The notes below the pieces were generated by a model, which saw only the letters and a program-made list of their open reading frames with translations, ran no database searches and was not told the origin of the DNA. A stretch of 64,000 bases of DNA. Origin: Sphingobium baderi (GTDB lineage: Bacteria; Pseudomonadota; Alphaproteobacteria; Sphingomonadales; Sphingomonadaceae). Shown here in pieces: positions 37,559 through 45,860 of this stretch. The translations under genes were made by a program, and so were the position numbers. Location: positions 3,986,501 through 4,050,500 of the forward strand of contig NZ_CP013264.1 of assembly GCF_001456115.1 (NCBI RefSeq), given 5' to 3'. Numbering within the stretch: position 1 is the first letter of the stretch; each line of letters opens with the position of its first letter.

Positions 37559-38092
37559 TTATCGCGACCGACGCAGGATCACATAAAGCGCACCATCGCC
37601 GCCATGGCGCGGATGGGCGGCGCGGACGCTGGCAATGCGGTCGGCATAGCTGCCGGTTTCAAGCCAATGGCCAATCTCCCCCCGGATCGCGCCGCGCCGC
37701 GAGTGGCTGTCAAAAGCCGCGCTTTTCGGTGGTTTTCCCGTAATGACAAGCAAGATTCGCGCCCCCTGCGCCAGCCCCAGCGCGATCGCCTGGCCCAGCC
37801 GGACATGGGCCGAAGACAGCGTATGGCCATGCAGGTCGATGGTCATGTCAGGGACCAGATTGCCGCCGCGGATTCGGCGTTCCCAGCCTGAATCCAGAAT
37901 GGCTGCGGGGGAGCGTGCCGGTGGCGCGACGAATGGACGCGCTGACGATGGCGTTAACCTTTTTGGCTCGACCGGCTTTATCGGAACAACCGCTGGCGCC
38001 GGCATTCGGGCAGCCGCGCGGATTGGCTTTACCGAGCGGGTCAACGCCGCCCAGAGCGCCTGCTCTTCAGGAGAAAGCGAACGCCGCGGCAT
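37559..38092 (-). CDS. Smr-domain protein
   Basis: 177 residues. A basic, proline-rich N-terminal half precedes a C-terminal Smr domain: TIDLHGHTLSSAHVRL with the DLHG hallmark, then ILLVITGKPPKSA and GAIRGEIGHWLETGSYAD, ending HGGDGALYVILRR. Small Smr proteins are nucleases or nucleic-acid binders. The usual GKG becomes GKP here, a modest departure. It is 10 bases after mltA on the same strand, so probably co-transcribed with it. Confidence 0.85.
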   Translation of the reverse strand: MPRRSLSPEEQALWAALTRSVKPIRAAARMPAPAVVPIKPVEPKRLTPSSARPFVAPPARSPAAILDSGWERRIRGGNLVPDMTIDLHGHTLSSAHVRLGQAIALGLAQGARILLVITGKPPKSAAFDSHSRRGAIRGEIGHWLETGSYADRIASVRAAHPRHGGDGALYVILRRSR

Positions 38093-38101
38093 GGTGGGAA
38101 A

Positions 38102-39379
38102 TCATCGACCACTCAGCCGGGCATAGGAACCGATCGGCAACAGGACCAGCGCGCTGCCCCGCGCCGACATGCCGCCCGCAACGCTGCGCGCCTTCGCGCC
38201 CGCGCCCCAGAAGCTGTCGAATCGGTTCGCGCCCTTGATCGCGCCGCCCGTGTCCTGCGCGATCCAGATGCCATTGGGTTCCGCCCGGTCGAGCGAAAGC
38301 AGCACCGGCGCGCCCAGCGGCACATATTTGGGATCGGCCGCCACGGTCGCTTCGGGCGTCACCGCAACGCCCAGTGCGCCGACCGGCCCAGCACCGGTGA
38401 GTTCGCGGAAGAAAACAAAGCTCTTATTCTCATCCATGATCGCCGCGCCTTCGGCCGGATGCGCGCGTAGATATTGCATGATGTCCTGCATGGAACCGGC
38501 CTGGATCAGGCCACGATCCTTCATCAGCTTGCCGATGCCGGTATAATCGCGCCCGTTCTGCCCGTCATAGCCGATCCGCATGACCCCGCCATCGGGCAAC
38601 AGCAAACGTCCGCTGCCCTGTACCTGGAGGAAGAAGAATTCGACCGGATCGGCCGCCCAGGCCAGTTCCAGCCCGCGCCCGGACAGCGATCCATCCACAA
38701 TCTGCGAGCGTTCGTCATAGGGGATGAACTTCGTGCCGCTGACCTTGCCGCGAATGGACTTGCCCTTGAGGCTTTCGCTGAACTGGCCGAGATCGACGTC
38801 GATCAGATCATTGGGGCGGCGGTAGATTGGCACCTGATAACCCGGCTGACGCGTGCGCGATCCCGATATTTCCGGTTCATAATAGCCGGTGACGAAGGCT
38901 GTGCCCTCCCCTACCTGCACCGCTTCGAAATAGCGGGAGAAGAATTCCGAGGCGCTCGCTTCGGGCCAGCTCGATGCGGCGGCGCAGGCATTGTTCCAGT
39001 CCGATCCGCGGGTCAGGCCGCTCTGATCCGTGCGGCGCATCAACGTCGGGCAGGACAGGCGGAATGCCTGAAGGGCCGCGCGGGAGCGTTCGCCCGAGGG
39101 AATGAGGCTTGCGATGTCCGGACCACGCGTCACGCCGGCCGCGGCGGCGGTGCCCTGCTGATCGACGGGTTGCACCGGCGGCGGCGTGGCCGGCAGCGTC
39201 GGACGCGGCGTCGAGGGCACGGGTTTGGTCGCCGTTTCACCAGCGGAAGATGGCGGCCCGCTCTCCGGCGCCGGACGGCTCGGCGATGGCCCACCGGCGG
39301 AAGGCGGGATCAGGCCGCCCGCGCACGCAGACAGCATCAGCGCTGCGGTCAGCACCCCCCCCGACTGGCGCAGGCTCAT
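38102..39379 (-). CDS. mltA: Membrane-bound lytic murein transglycosylase A
   Basis: 425-residue lipoprotein. The signal ends LSACAGG, and a Pro/Ser-rich linker (about 25-75) precedes the MltA domain. Family sequences are FVTGYYEPEISGSR, KFIPYDERSQIVDG, LAWAADPVEFFFLQVQGSG and GYDGQNGRDYTGIGKLMKDRG. The 3D domain at the C-terminus holds the catalytic Asp in WIAQDTGGAIKG. It overlaps the TimA-like gene by four bases and precedes the Smr gene. Confidence 0.9.
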   Translation of the reverse strand: MSLRQSGGVLTAALMLSACAGGLIPPSAGGPSPSRPAPESGPPSSAGETATKPVPSTPRPTLPATPPPVQPVDQQGTAAAAGVTRGPDIASLIPSGERSRAALQAFRLSCPTLMRRTDQSGLTRGSDWNNACAAASSWPEASASEFFSRYFEAVQVGEGTAFVTGYYEPEISGSRTRQPGYQVPIYRRPNDLIDVDLGQFSESLKGKSIRGKVSGTKFIPYDERSQIVDGSLSGRGLELAWAADPVEFFFLQVQGSGRLLLPDGGVMRIGYDGQNGRDYTGIGKLMKDRGLIQAGSMQDIMQYLRAHPAEGAAIMDENKSFVFFRELTGAGPVGALGVAVTPEATVAADPKYVPLGAPVLLSLDRAEPNGIWIAQDTGGAIKGANRFDSFWGAGAKARSVAGGMSARGSALVLLPIGSYARLSGR

Positions 39380-40056
39380 GCTGCCTCGTCGGTTTCGCTG
39401 AGCTTCCAGTTGGGGTCCGCGCTACGGATATCGCGGGTGAAGGTCCAGATGTCATTGGTGCCGACCGCGTCGGTCAGCGACCCGGCGACGACATTGCCGT
39501 CCTTGTCACGGGTGACGGCGGCGATATCCGCCTCGAAACGCAGGGCCACTTCGGCGATGCCACCCTGGATCGAGGCTTCGACGATCTGCGCCTTTTCGAT
39601 ACGGACGAGACGGTTATCGAGAACATGCCCGTCCGCCTCGCGCGCGGTGATTGCTTCCTGGAAGGAAGCGAACACGTCGCTGTCGCACAACCATGCCAAT
39701 TCATCCCGGTCGCCGCGCCAAAAGGCTTCGAGCACCATCTTATACGCGCTCTTCGCACCGTCCACGAACTGCGGAACGTCGAAATTGCGGTCGGCGGAAA
39801 TCAGGGCGCGCACGCCATTTTCCGCTCCCGGTGCGAGCAAGCCGTCGGACAGGCGCACCGAATCGCCGCCCATGTCCGGCACGGGCCGGGGTTGCAGGAC
39901 CGTCACCTTGGCGCGCTCTTCCGCCGGGCGCAGGGCAGGCTCCTGCTCATGCCCCGTGCGCTTTCCCAGCACGGAATAAAGCCGCAACGCCAGAAAACCG
40001 GCGATCAGGGCGAGGATGACGATTACATACACGGGGGCAAATACCCTTTTTGGCAA
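39376..40056 (-). CDS. Tim44/TimA-like domain protein
   Basis: 226-residue protein with an N-terminal membrane segment (VYVIVILALIAGFLALRLY) and a C-terminal Tim44-like domain at about 80-220, seen in GAKSAYKMVLEAFWRGDRDEL and FQEAITAREADGHVLDNRLV. TimA is the alphaproteobacterial relative of mitochondrial Tim44; its job in bacteria is unsettled. The ATGA overlap with mltA and divergence from secB is a common alphaproteobacterial gene order. Confidence 0.84.
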   Translation of the reverse strand: MPKRVFAPVYVIVILALIAGFLALRLYSVLGKRTGHEQEPALRPAEERAKVTVLQPRPVPDMGGDSVRLSDGLLAPGAENGVRALISADRNFDVPQFVDGAKSAYKMVLEAFWRGDRDELAWLCDSDVFASFQEAITAREADGHVLDNRLVRIEKAQIVEASIQGGIAEVALRFEADIAAVTRDKDGNVVAGSLTDAVGTNDIWTFTRDIRSADPNWKLSETDEAA

Positions 40057-40228
40057 TAATGGTTCCTGCCTACATAGGCATGTTTCGCTTCAACTTCAAA
40101 TGCCGGGGACGCTCGCATCGGCCAAGCGCCGCCATTGCCCTGCCCCGCGGCCCCTGCTAAGCGCGCGGGTCAATCATTCAAATGGGGCGCGCAGCGCGTC
40201 CGGCATTCATCATCAGCGGGGACAGGAC
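40057..40228. promoter_or_regulatory. Divergent promoter region of the TimA-like gene and secB
   Basis: 172 bases between two divergent starts, so both promoters should lie here. I see no clear -35/-10 pair or operator. A plus-strand frame continuing upstream of secB to 40016 is an extension, not a real N-terminus. Confidence 0.3.
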
Positions 40229-40729
40229 ATGGCCGAAGACGCCGACATCATCGACAACAACCAGCCCAACGGCGCGGACAACGGGCCGCAGATCGCGCTC
40301 ATCAGCCAATATGCCAAGGATCTGTCTTTCGAAAATCCGAACGCGCCCGCCGTCTATCAATGGCCCGACCAGCCCCAGATCGACGTGCAGTTCAACATCG
40401 GCGCCGACAAGGTGGGCGATGAGGTGGTCGAAGTGTCGCTGAAGATCGAAGTGAAGGCCGTCGCGCCGCAGGGCACCGCCTTCGCCGTCGAACTGCTCTA
40501 TGCCGGGCTGTTCGGGATGCGGAACGTGCCGGAGGATCAGGCCCAGCCTTTCCTGCTGGCCGAAGCGCCGCGTCTGCTCTTCCCCTTCGCGCGCCGGGTG
40601 CTGGCCGACGCGATCCGCGACGGCGGCTTCCCGCCGCTGCTGCTCGATCCCATCGATTTCGGTGGGCTTTACCTGCAACAGGCGCAGGCCATGGCGCAGA
40701 CCGCCGGCGAGCCGGCGGGCCACGCCTGA
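40229..40729 (+). CDS. secB: Protein-export chaperone SecB
   Basis: Tetrameric chaperone that keeps preproteins unfolded for SecA. 166 residues from MAEDADIIDNN, with GGGGACAGG upstream; a frame opening further upstream lacks any site. Family sequence: ALISQYAKDLSFENPNAP, FNIGADKVGDEVVEVSLKI, LLYAGLFGMRNVPEDQ, LFPFARRVLADAIRDGGFPP and LLDPIDFGGLYLQQ. Confidence 0.94.
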   Translation: MAEDADIIDNNQPNGADNGPQIALISQYAKDLSFENPNAPAVYQWPDQPQIDVQFNIGADKVGDEVVEVSLKIEVKAVAPQGTAFAVELLYAGLFGMRNVPEDQAQPFLLAEAPRLLFPFARRVLADAIRDGGFPPLLLDPIDFGGLYLQQAQAMAQTAGEPAGHA

Positions 40730-40801
40730 GCGGCGCGGCCTTGATCTTCCTCCCCGCTCGCCCGACACCAACGCGGAACGAGCGGGGATCAGGGTAAAGC
40801 C

Positions 40802-42388
40802 ATGGGCCTTTTAAGAGCCACCTCCACCATCGGCGGACTGACGCTGGTGAGCCGCGTGCTGGGCATGGTGCGCGACATGCTGGTGGCGCGTTTCCTGGGC
40901 GCGGGGCTGGCGTCCGACGCCTTCCTGATCGCATGGCGGCTGCCCAATCTTTTTCGCGCGCTCTTTGCGGAAGGGGCTTTTTCCGCCGTCTTCGTGCCGA
41001 TGTTCAACCGGACCATGGCGGAACATGACCGCGACGATCCGGGCAGCGGCAAGGCGGCGGCGGTCGCCTTTGCCGGGCAGGTGCTGTCCGTGCTGTTCCC
41101 GGTGCTGCTTGTCTTCACCGTCCTGATGATGGTGCTGGCCGGGCCGGTCGTCTGGGCGATGACGGGCGGCTTCCCCGATGGCGGGCCGGAAAAGTTCCAG
41201 CTGGCCGTGCGGTTGACGCAGATCACCTTTCCCTATCTGGCGCTCATCAGCATCGTGTCGCTGCTGGGCGGAATCCTCAATTCACTCGACCGTTTCTGGG
41301 TGAACGCAGCGGCGCCGGTGTTGCTGAATATCTGCATGATCGTCGCGATCCTGTTCTTCCACGGCGACACCGCCGTCGAGACGGCCTATACCCAGGCCAT
41401 CGCCGTCACTGTATCAGGCGTGATGCAGTTGGCGTGGCTGATGATTTCCTGCCGGCAAGCGGGCGTCGTGCTGAAACTGGGCCTGCCGCGCCTGTCGCCG
41501 CAGGTGAGGCGGCTGCTGGCGCTGATCGGTCCCGCCGCGCTGGGTGCGGGGGCGGTGCAGTTCAACCTGCTCATTTCCACCAGCCTCGCCGCGCGCTTCC
41601 TGCCGCAAGGTGCGGTCAGCTATCTTTATTATGCGGACCGGCTCAATCAGTTGCCACTGGGGCTGATCGGCATTGGCGTGGGGACTGCGATCCTCCCGGC
41701 GCTCTCTCGTCAGATCGGGTCGGGCAATGAAGATGCGGCCAGCCATACCCAGAACCGGGCGATGGAACTGTCGCTGTTCCTCGCTCTGCCCGCCGCCGTC
41801 GCGCTCTGCATATCGGCGACGCCGCTGATCCGGGGGCTGCTCCAGCATGGGGCCTTCACCCCTGCCGACACCATCGGCGCGGCGGGAGCATTGGCGGCGT
41901 TTGCCGTGGGCGTCCCGGCCTATGTCCTCATCAAGGTGCTGACGCCCGGCTTCTATGCGCGGCAGGATACGAAGACGCCGGTGCGCGTCGCGGTCTTTTC
42001 CATGCTGTTCAACCTCGTCGGCAATCTGACGCTGATCTGGCCCTTTGGCCATGTGGGCGTGGCGATCTCCACCGCGATTGCGGCCTGGGTCAATGTCATC
42101 GCGCTCTATTGGCTGCTGCACCGGCGCGACCAGTTGCGGATGGACGCGCGCTTTCGGGCGAAGGCCGTGCGGATCATCGCGGCGAGCACGCTGATGGGCG
42201 TGGCGCTATGGTTCATGAACCCGCTTTTCGACCCCTATATGGCGAAGGGCCTGATGGAGCGCATCGTCGCGCTTGGCCTGTTGTGCGGCATCGGCGGTCT
42301 GGTCTATGGGGCGGCGTCCCTGATCTTCAGGGCCTACACCCTATCCGAACTGCGCGCGGCCCTGCGCCGTCCGCCCAAAGCGAGCTAA
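40802..42388 (+). CDS. murJ: Lipid II flippase MurJ
   Basis: Integral membrane flippase of peptidoglycan precursor. 528 residues, 14 predicted membrane segments. It starts with LLRATSTIGGLTLVSRVLGM, then VRDMLVARFLGAGLASDAF, LPNLFRALFAEGAFSAVFVP, the FAGQVLSVLFPVL stretch and YYADRLNQLPLGLIGIGVG. KVLTPGFYARQDTKTPVRVA is the usual conserved loop with the functional Arg and Asp. It is followed after 7 bases by trpS, so the two are likely co-transcribed. Confidence 0.94.
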   Translation: MGLLRATSTIGGLTLVSRVLGMVRDMLVARFLGAGLASDAFLIAWRLPNLFRALFAEGAFSAVFVPMFNRTMAEHDRDDPGSGKAAAVAFAGQVLSVLFPVLLVFTVLMMVLAGPVVWAMTGGFPDGGPEKFQLAVRLTQITFPYLALISIVSLLGGILNSLDRFWVNAAAPVLLNICMIVAILFFHGDTAVETAYTQAIAVTVSGVMQLAWLMISCRQAGVVLKLGLPRLSPQVRRLLALIGPAALGAGAVQFNLLISTSLAARFLPQGAVSYLYYADRLNQLPLGLIGIGVGTAILPALSRQIGSGNEDAASHTQNRAMELSLFLALPAAVALCISATPLIRGLLQHGAFTPADTIGAAGALAAFAVGVPAYVLIKVLTPGFYARQDTKTPVRVAVFSMLFNLVGNLTLIWPFGHVGVAISTAIAAWVNVIALYWLLHRRDQLRMDARFRAKAVRIIAASTLMGVALWFMNPLFDPYMAKGLMERIVALGLLCGIGGLVYGAASLIFRAYTLSELRAALRRPPKAS

Positions 42389-42395
42389 AAATATC

Positions 42396-43400
42396 ATGCG
42401 CGTCCTTTCCGGCATCCAGCCCACCGGCAATCTGCACCTTGGCAACTACCTCGGCGCGATCCGCAACTGGGTGCGGATGCAGGATGAGATGGACAGCGAA
42501 AGCCAGTGCTTCTTCTTCCTCGCCGACATGCATTCGATCACCATCCATGAAGGCCGCGAGCAGCGCATCCGCAATGTCCGCGACATGGCCGCCGCGCTGG
42601 TGGCGGCGGGGATCGACCCGGATCGCTCGGTCCTCTTCAATCAGGCGCGGGTGCCCGCCCATGCGGAGCTGTGCTGGTTGCTCAATGGCACCGCCCGCAT
42701 CGGCTGGCTCAATCGCATGACCCAGTTCAAGGACAAGGCAGGCAAGGACCGCGAGGGCGCTTCGGTCGGCCTGTTCGTCTATCCGGTGCTGCAGGCCGCC
42801 GACATCCTCGTCTACAACGCGACCCATGTGCCGGTGGGTGAGGACCAGAAGCAGCATCTGGAACTGTCGCGCGACATCGCGGCCAAGTTCAACACCGATT
42901 TCGGCGTAGAGCTGTTCACCCTGCCCGATCCGATCATTCCCCGGGAATCGGCGCGCATCATGTCCCTGCGCGATGGCACGGCGAAGATGTCCAAATCCGA
43001 TCCCAGCGACATGAGCCGCATCAACCTGACCGATGACGACGACGCCATCATGCAAAAGGTGAAGAAGGCCAAGACCGACCCCGAACCGTTGCCGGAAACG
43101 GCGGAGGGACTGGCTGGGCGGCCGGAGGCGAACAATCTGGTCGGCATCTACGCGACGCTTTCGAACCGGACGGCGGATTCGGTATGCGCGGAATTCGCGG
43201 GCAAGGGATTCGGCGCGTTCAAGCCAGCGCTGGGCGAATTGCTGGTCGAAACGCTGCGCCCGATTCGGGAACGCTTCCTGGAGTTGCGGACCGACGATGC
43301 GGCGCTGGACGCCATCCTTGAAAAAGGAGCGGCCAGGGCTTCGGCGGCGGCGGAACCGACGCTGCGCGCGGCATATGACGCCATGGGATTGATGCGGTAA
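42396..43400 (+). CDS. trpS: Tryptophanyl-tRNA synthetase
   Basis: Class I aminoacyl-tRNA synthetase. 334 residues, normal length. The HIGH-type motif is SGIQPTGNLHLGNYLGAI and the KMSKS loop is GTAKMSKSDPSDM. Other family points are FFFLADMHSIT, LLNGTARIGWLNRMTQFKDK, YPVLQAADILVYNATHVPVG and EDQKQHLELSRDIA. Confidence 0.95.
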   Translation: MRVLSGIQPTGNLHLGNYLGAIRNWVRMQDEMDSESQCFFFLADMHSITIHEGREQRIRNVRDMAAALVAAGIDPDRSVLFNQARVPAHAELCWLLNGTARIGWLNRMTQFKDKAGKDREGASVGLFVYPVLQAADILVYNATHVPVGEDQKQHLELSRDIAAKFNTDFGVELFTLPDPIIPRESARIMSLRDGTAKMSKSDPSDMSRINLTDDDDAIMQKVKKAKTDPEPLPETAEGLAGRPEANNLVGIYATLSNRTADSVCAEFAGKGFGAFKPALGELLVETLRPIRERFLELRTDDAALDAILEKGAARASAAAEPTLRAAYDAMGLMR

Positions 43401-43600
43401 AGATCTGGCGGGCGACATCACGCTGCCATTTCGCAAGCCATGACGGAACAAAGCCGCCGGCGGCGTCTTGGCAATGACAGAGCATGGTTTTGCGCCCGTT
43501 CGCCCCGCTCGCGCGTTCAAACGATGTTCAGTTGCGTTTTGCTATGGCAGGGCGCAAGACTATTGGCAGGCCATGACGGCCTGATACAGGACGCAGGAAA

Positions 43601-44251
43601 ATGATCCGTTTCAAGAAGATCGGCATGATTGCGGCGCCAGCGCTGGCGCTTGTGGCGCTTTCGGGTTGCGCTACATCGTTCAAGGCGGATGTCGCCCGTT
43701 TTCAGCAGCTCCCCGCCCCCGCCGGGCAAAGCTTCACCATCGTCGCCGACGATCCCCGCCTCGCGGGCGGACTGGAATTTGGCCATTATGCCGATCTGGT
43801 CGGCCAGCGCCTCAGCCAGACCGGCTATGTGCAGGCCAGCGATCCGGCGCGCGCGGACCTGATCGTCCGGGTCGCCTATGATGTCGATAATGGCCGTGAG
43901 CGGGTGCGTTCGACCGGCTTTGCGCCCGATCCCTTCTATGGCGGATGGGGCTGGCGCGGGCGCTGGACACGGCCATGGGGCTATGGCTTCTACGATCCCT
44001 GGCTGTTCGGCCCCGGCGGCGGCGGCTATAGCGACGTGACGAGCTATACCGTCTATACCAGCGATCTCATCATGAAGATCGACCGCGCGGCCGATAATCG
44101 CCGCCTGTTCGAAGGGAAGGCCAGCGCGCAGTCACTCTCGAACAAACTCACCTATCTGGTGCCCAACCTGATCGACGCGATGTTCACCGGCTTCCCCGGC
44201 CAGAGCGGCGAGAATGTGAAGATCACCCTGCCGCCCGAAAAGAAGGGCTGA
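43601..44251 (+). CDS. DUF4136 lipoprotein
   Basis: 216-residue outer-membrane-type lipoprotein. The signal MIRFKKIGMIAAPALALVAL ends in the lipobox LSGC with Cys at 23. The body fits DUF4136: YADLVGQRLSQTGYVQA, ADLIVRVAYDVDNG, a Gly/Trp/Tyr-rich middle (FYGGWGWRGRWTRPWGYG) and SDLIMKIDRAADNRRLFEG. Function is unknown; such proteins are common in cell-envelope regulons. It stands alone and ends before a strong terminator. Confidence 0.85.
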   Translation: MIRFKKIGMIAAPALALVALSGCATSFKADVARFQQLPAPAGQSFTIVADDPRLAGGLEFGHYADLVGQRLSQTGYVQASDPARADLIVRVAYDVDNGRERVRSTGFAPDPFYGGWGWRGRWTRPWGYGFYDPWLFGPGGGGYSDVTSYTVYTSDLIMKIDRAADNRRLFEGKASAQSLSNKLTYLVPNLIDAMFTGFPGQSGENVKITLPPEKKG

Positions 44252-44293
44252 AGGCAGTCATATAAGGGCGGCTCCCAGCCAAGGCCCGTTTGG

Positions 44294-44326
44294 CCCGGCG
44301 ATCGCTTGATCGCCGGGTTTTCTTTT
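44294..44326 (+). terminator. Strong intrinsic terminator
   Basis: Perfect ten-base stem CCCGGCGATC with four-base loop GCTT and GATCGCCGGG, followed by TTTTCTTTT. It ends the DUF4136 transcript and lies 15 bases before the end of ppx on the other strand. Confidence 0.88.
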
Positions 44327-44340
44327 GGCCCCATCCTCTT

Positions 44341-45855
44341 TCAGGGCGTCAGGCGATGCCGCATGCCCATCGCCTGCGCGAGCTGGCGAAGCCGCTTTTC
44401 GACCGCCTCGCCTAGCAGGTCCCGATCCTCGTCGCGCAGCATCAGCTCCAGCACGTCGCCCTCCCGATCCAGTCGGGACGCAGCCAAAGGCCCTTCCATG
44501 CCGCCCGACAGCCGCTGTCCCAGACGGATTGCAAGGCCCCACAGCGTGGCGCGTTTGAGCATATCGGGCGAAGCCAGGCGATCCAGTCCGCCCGGAGCCT
44601 GAGCCCCCCCGCCGAAATTGCTGTAAAGCGCCTGCGCCAGCATGGCCCGTTCGGGCGCGGTGATGCCCACCCAATTGCTGTGCATGGCGATTTCCACGCC
44701 CCGTTCCGCCCGGAAATCCGGATTGGCTCGCCAGCCGACATCGGCCAGCAGGCAAGCGGCGCGGCGAATCCGGCGCGCGGCGGCATCATCGTCACGGAAT
44801 AGCGGCGCGATCCAGCGTTCGATCATGTCGCCATGACCGCGAAAGCGCGCCTGCGCCTCCCCTTCCGCTTCCGCCGCGACCAGCAGCGGATCATGCGCGC
44901 GCAACTGGGCGGGCAGATCCTCGAACAGCAATCCTTCACGCAGGCCATAGGCCGATACGACCAGCCTGCCCGCTTTCAACTGGCGCACGACGACCGACAG
45001 CAACGCCGTCGCATTCGGCAGGGTCGGCACGCGCGATCCGGTGATCGCCGGAATGTCCTTCAGCCGCGACTTGCCGACATGGGATACGATGCGGGTCAGC
45101 TGCTCGGCCCGTTCCGCCGGCATTTCATATTGATGGACCACCGGCAAAGGGAATTGCGTCGTCTGCATGTCGAACCGCGCCAGGGCGCGCCATGATCCTC
45201 CCACCATGTAAAAGGGCAGGCCCGGCTCGCGTCGCCAGCCCGCCTTGTCCAGCATCTTCGCCAGCAGCCGCTCCAACACCTTTGGCCCTTTGGCGCGAAT
45301 CTGCGGCAGGCGCAGCACGCCCAGCGGCAGCGACACGGTCTGATGCACCGCCCCGTCACGCACCCGCGCCAGTTCCAGGCTGCCGCCGCCCAGATCGCCG
45401 ACAATGCCGTCCGCGTCAGGAATGCCCGACAGCACGCCATGGGCCGCGCCGATCGCTTCCTGCGCGCCGGACAGCAATTCCACGTCCAGGCCCAGCGCCT
45501 GCGTGCGGGCGATGAACTCCGGGCCGTTGGTCGCATCGCGCACCGCCGCCGTCGCCACGCAGCGAATATCGGCCACCCGCATTTCACGGCACAGATGGGC
45601 AAAGCGGGCCACCGCCCGCAGCCCACGTTCCATGGCTTCCGATTCGATCCGCCCGGTCTTGCCCAGTGACGCGCCCAGCCCCGCCATCACCTTTTCGTTG
45701 AACAGGGTGAAGGGGATACGGCGCGGCCCGTCATAGACGACCAGACGCACGCTGTTGGACCCAATATCGATGATGGCCGTCCGCGCGGTGGCGGCCTGGG
45801 GAGAGGTCGCCATGGTCTGGGCAACCTCCCTCACGCGGCTCAGCATGGAATTCAT
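44341..45855 (-). CDS. ppx: Exopolyphosphatase, Ppx/GppA family
   Basis: Removes phosphate from polyphosphate ends. 504 residues. The actin-like N-terminal domain has IIDIGSNSVRLVVYDG, then IRCVATAAVRDATNG, LLSGAQEAIGAAHGVLSGIP and GIVGDLGGGSLELARV with the phosphate-binding loops; the C-terminal half resembles the HD-like helical domain. A start further in (MATSPQAATA) is possible. It follows ppk by five bases, completing a polyphosphate module. Confidence 0.9.
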   Translation of the reverse strand: MNSMLSRVREVAQTMATSPQAATARTAIIDIGSNSVRLVVYDGPRRIPFTLFNEKVMAGLGASLGKTGRIESEAMERGLRAVARFAHLCREMRVADIRCVATAAVRDATNGPEFIARTQALGLDVELLSGAQEAIGAAHGVLSGIPDADGIVGDLGGGSLELARVRDGAVHQTVSLPLGVLRLPQIRAKGPKVLERLLAKMLDKAGWRREPGLPFYMVGGSWRALARFDMQTTQFPLPVVHQYEMPAERAEQLTRIVSHVGKSRLKDIPAITGSRVPTLPNATALLSVVVRQLKAGRLVVSAYGLREGLLFEDLPAQLRAHDPLLVAAEAEGEAQARFRGHGDMIERWIAPLFRDDDAAARRIRRAACLLADVGWRANPDFRAERGVEIAMHSNWVGITAPERAMLAQALYSNFGGGAQAPGGLDRLASPDMLKRATLWGLAIRLGQRLSGGMEGPLAASRLDREGDVLELMLRDEDRDLLGEAVEKRLRQLAQAMGMRHRLTP

Positions 45856-45860
45856 GCGCG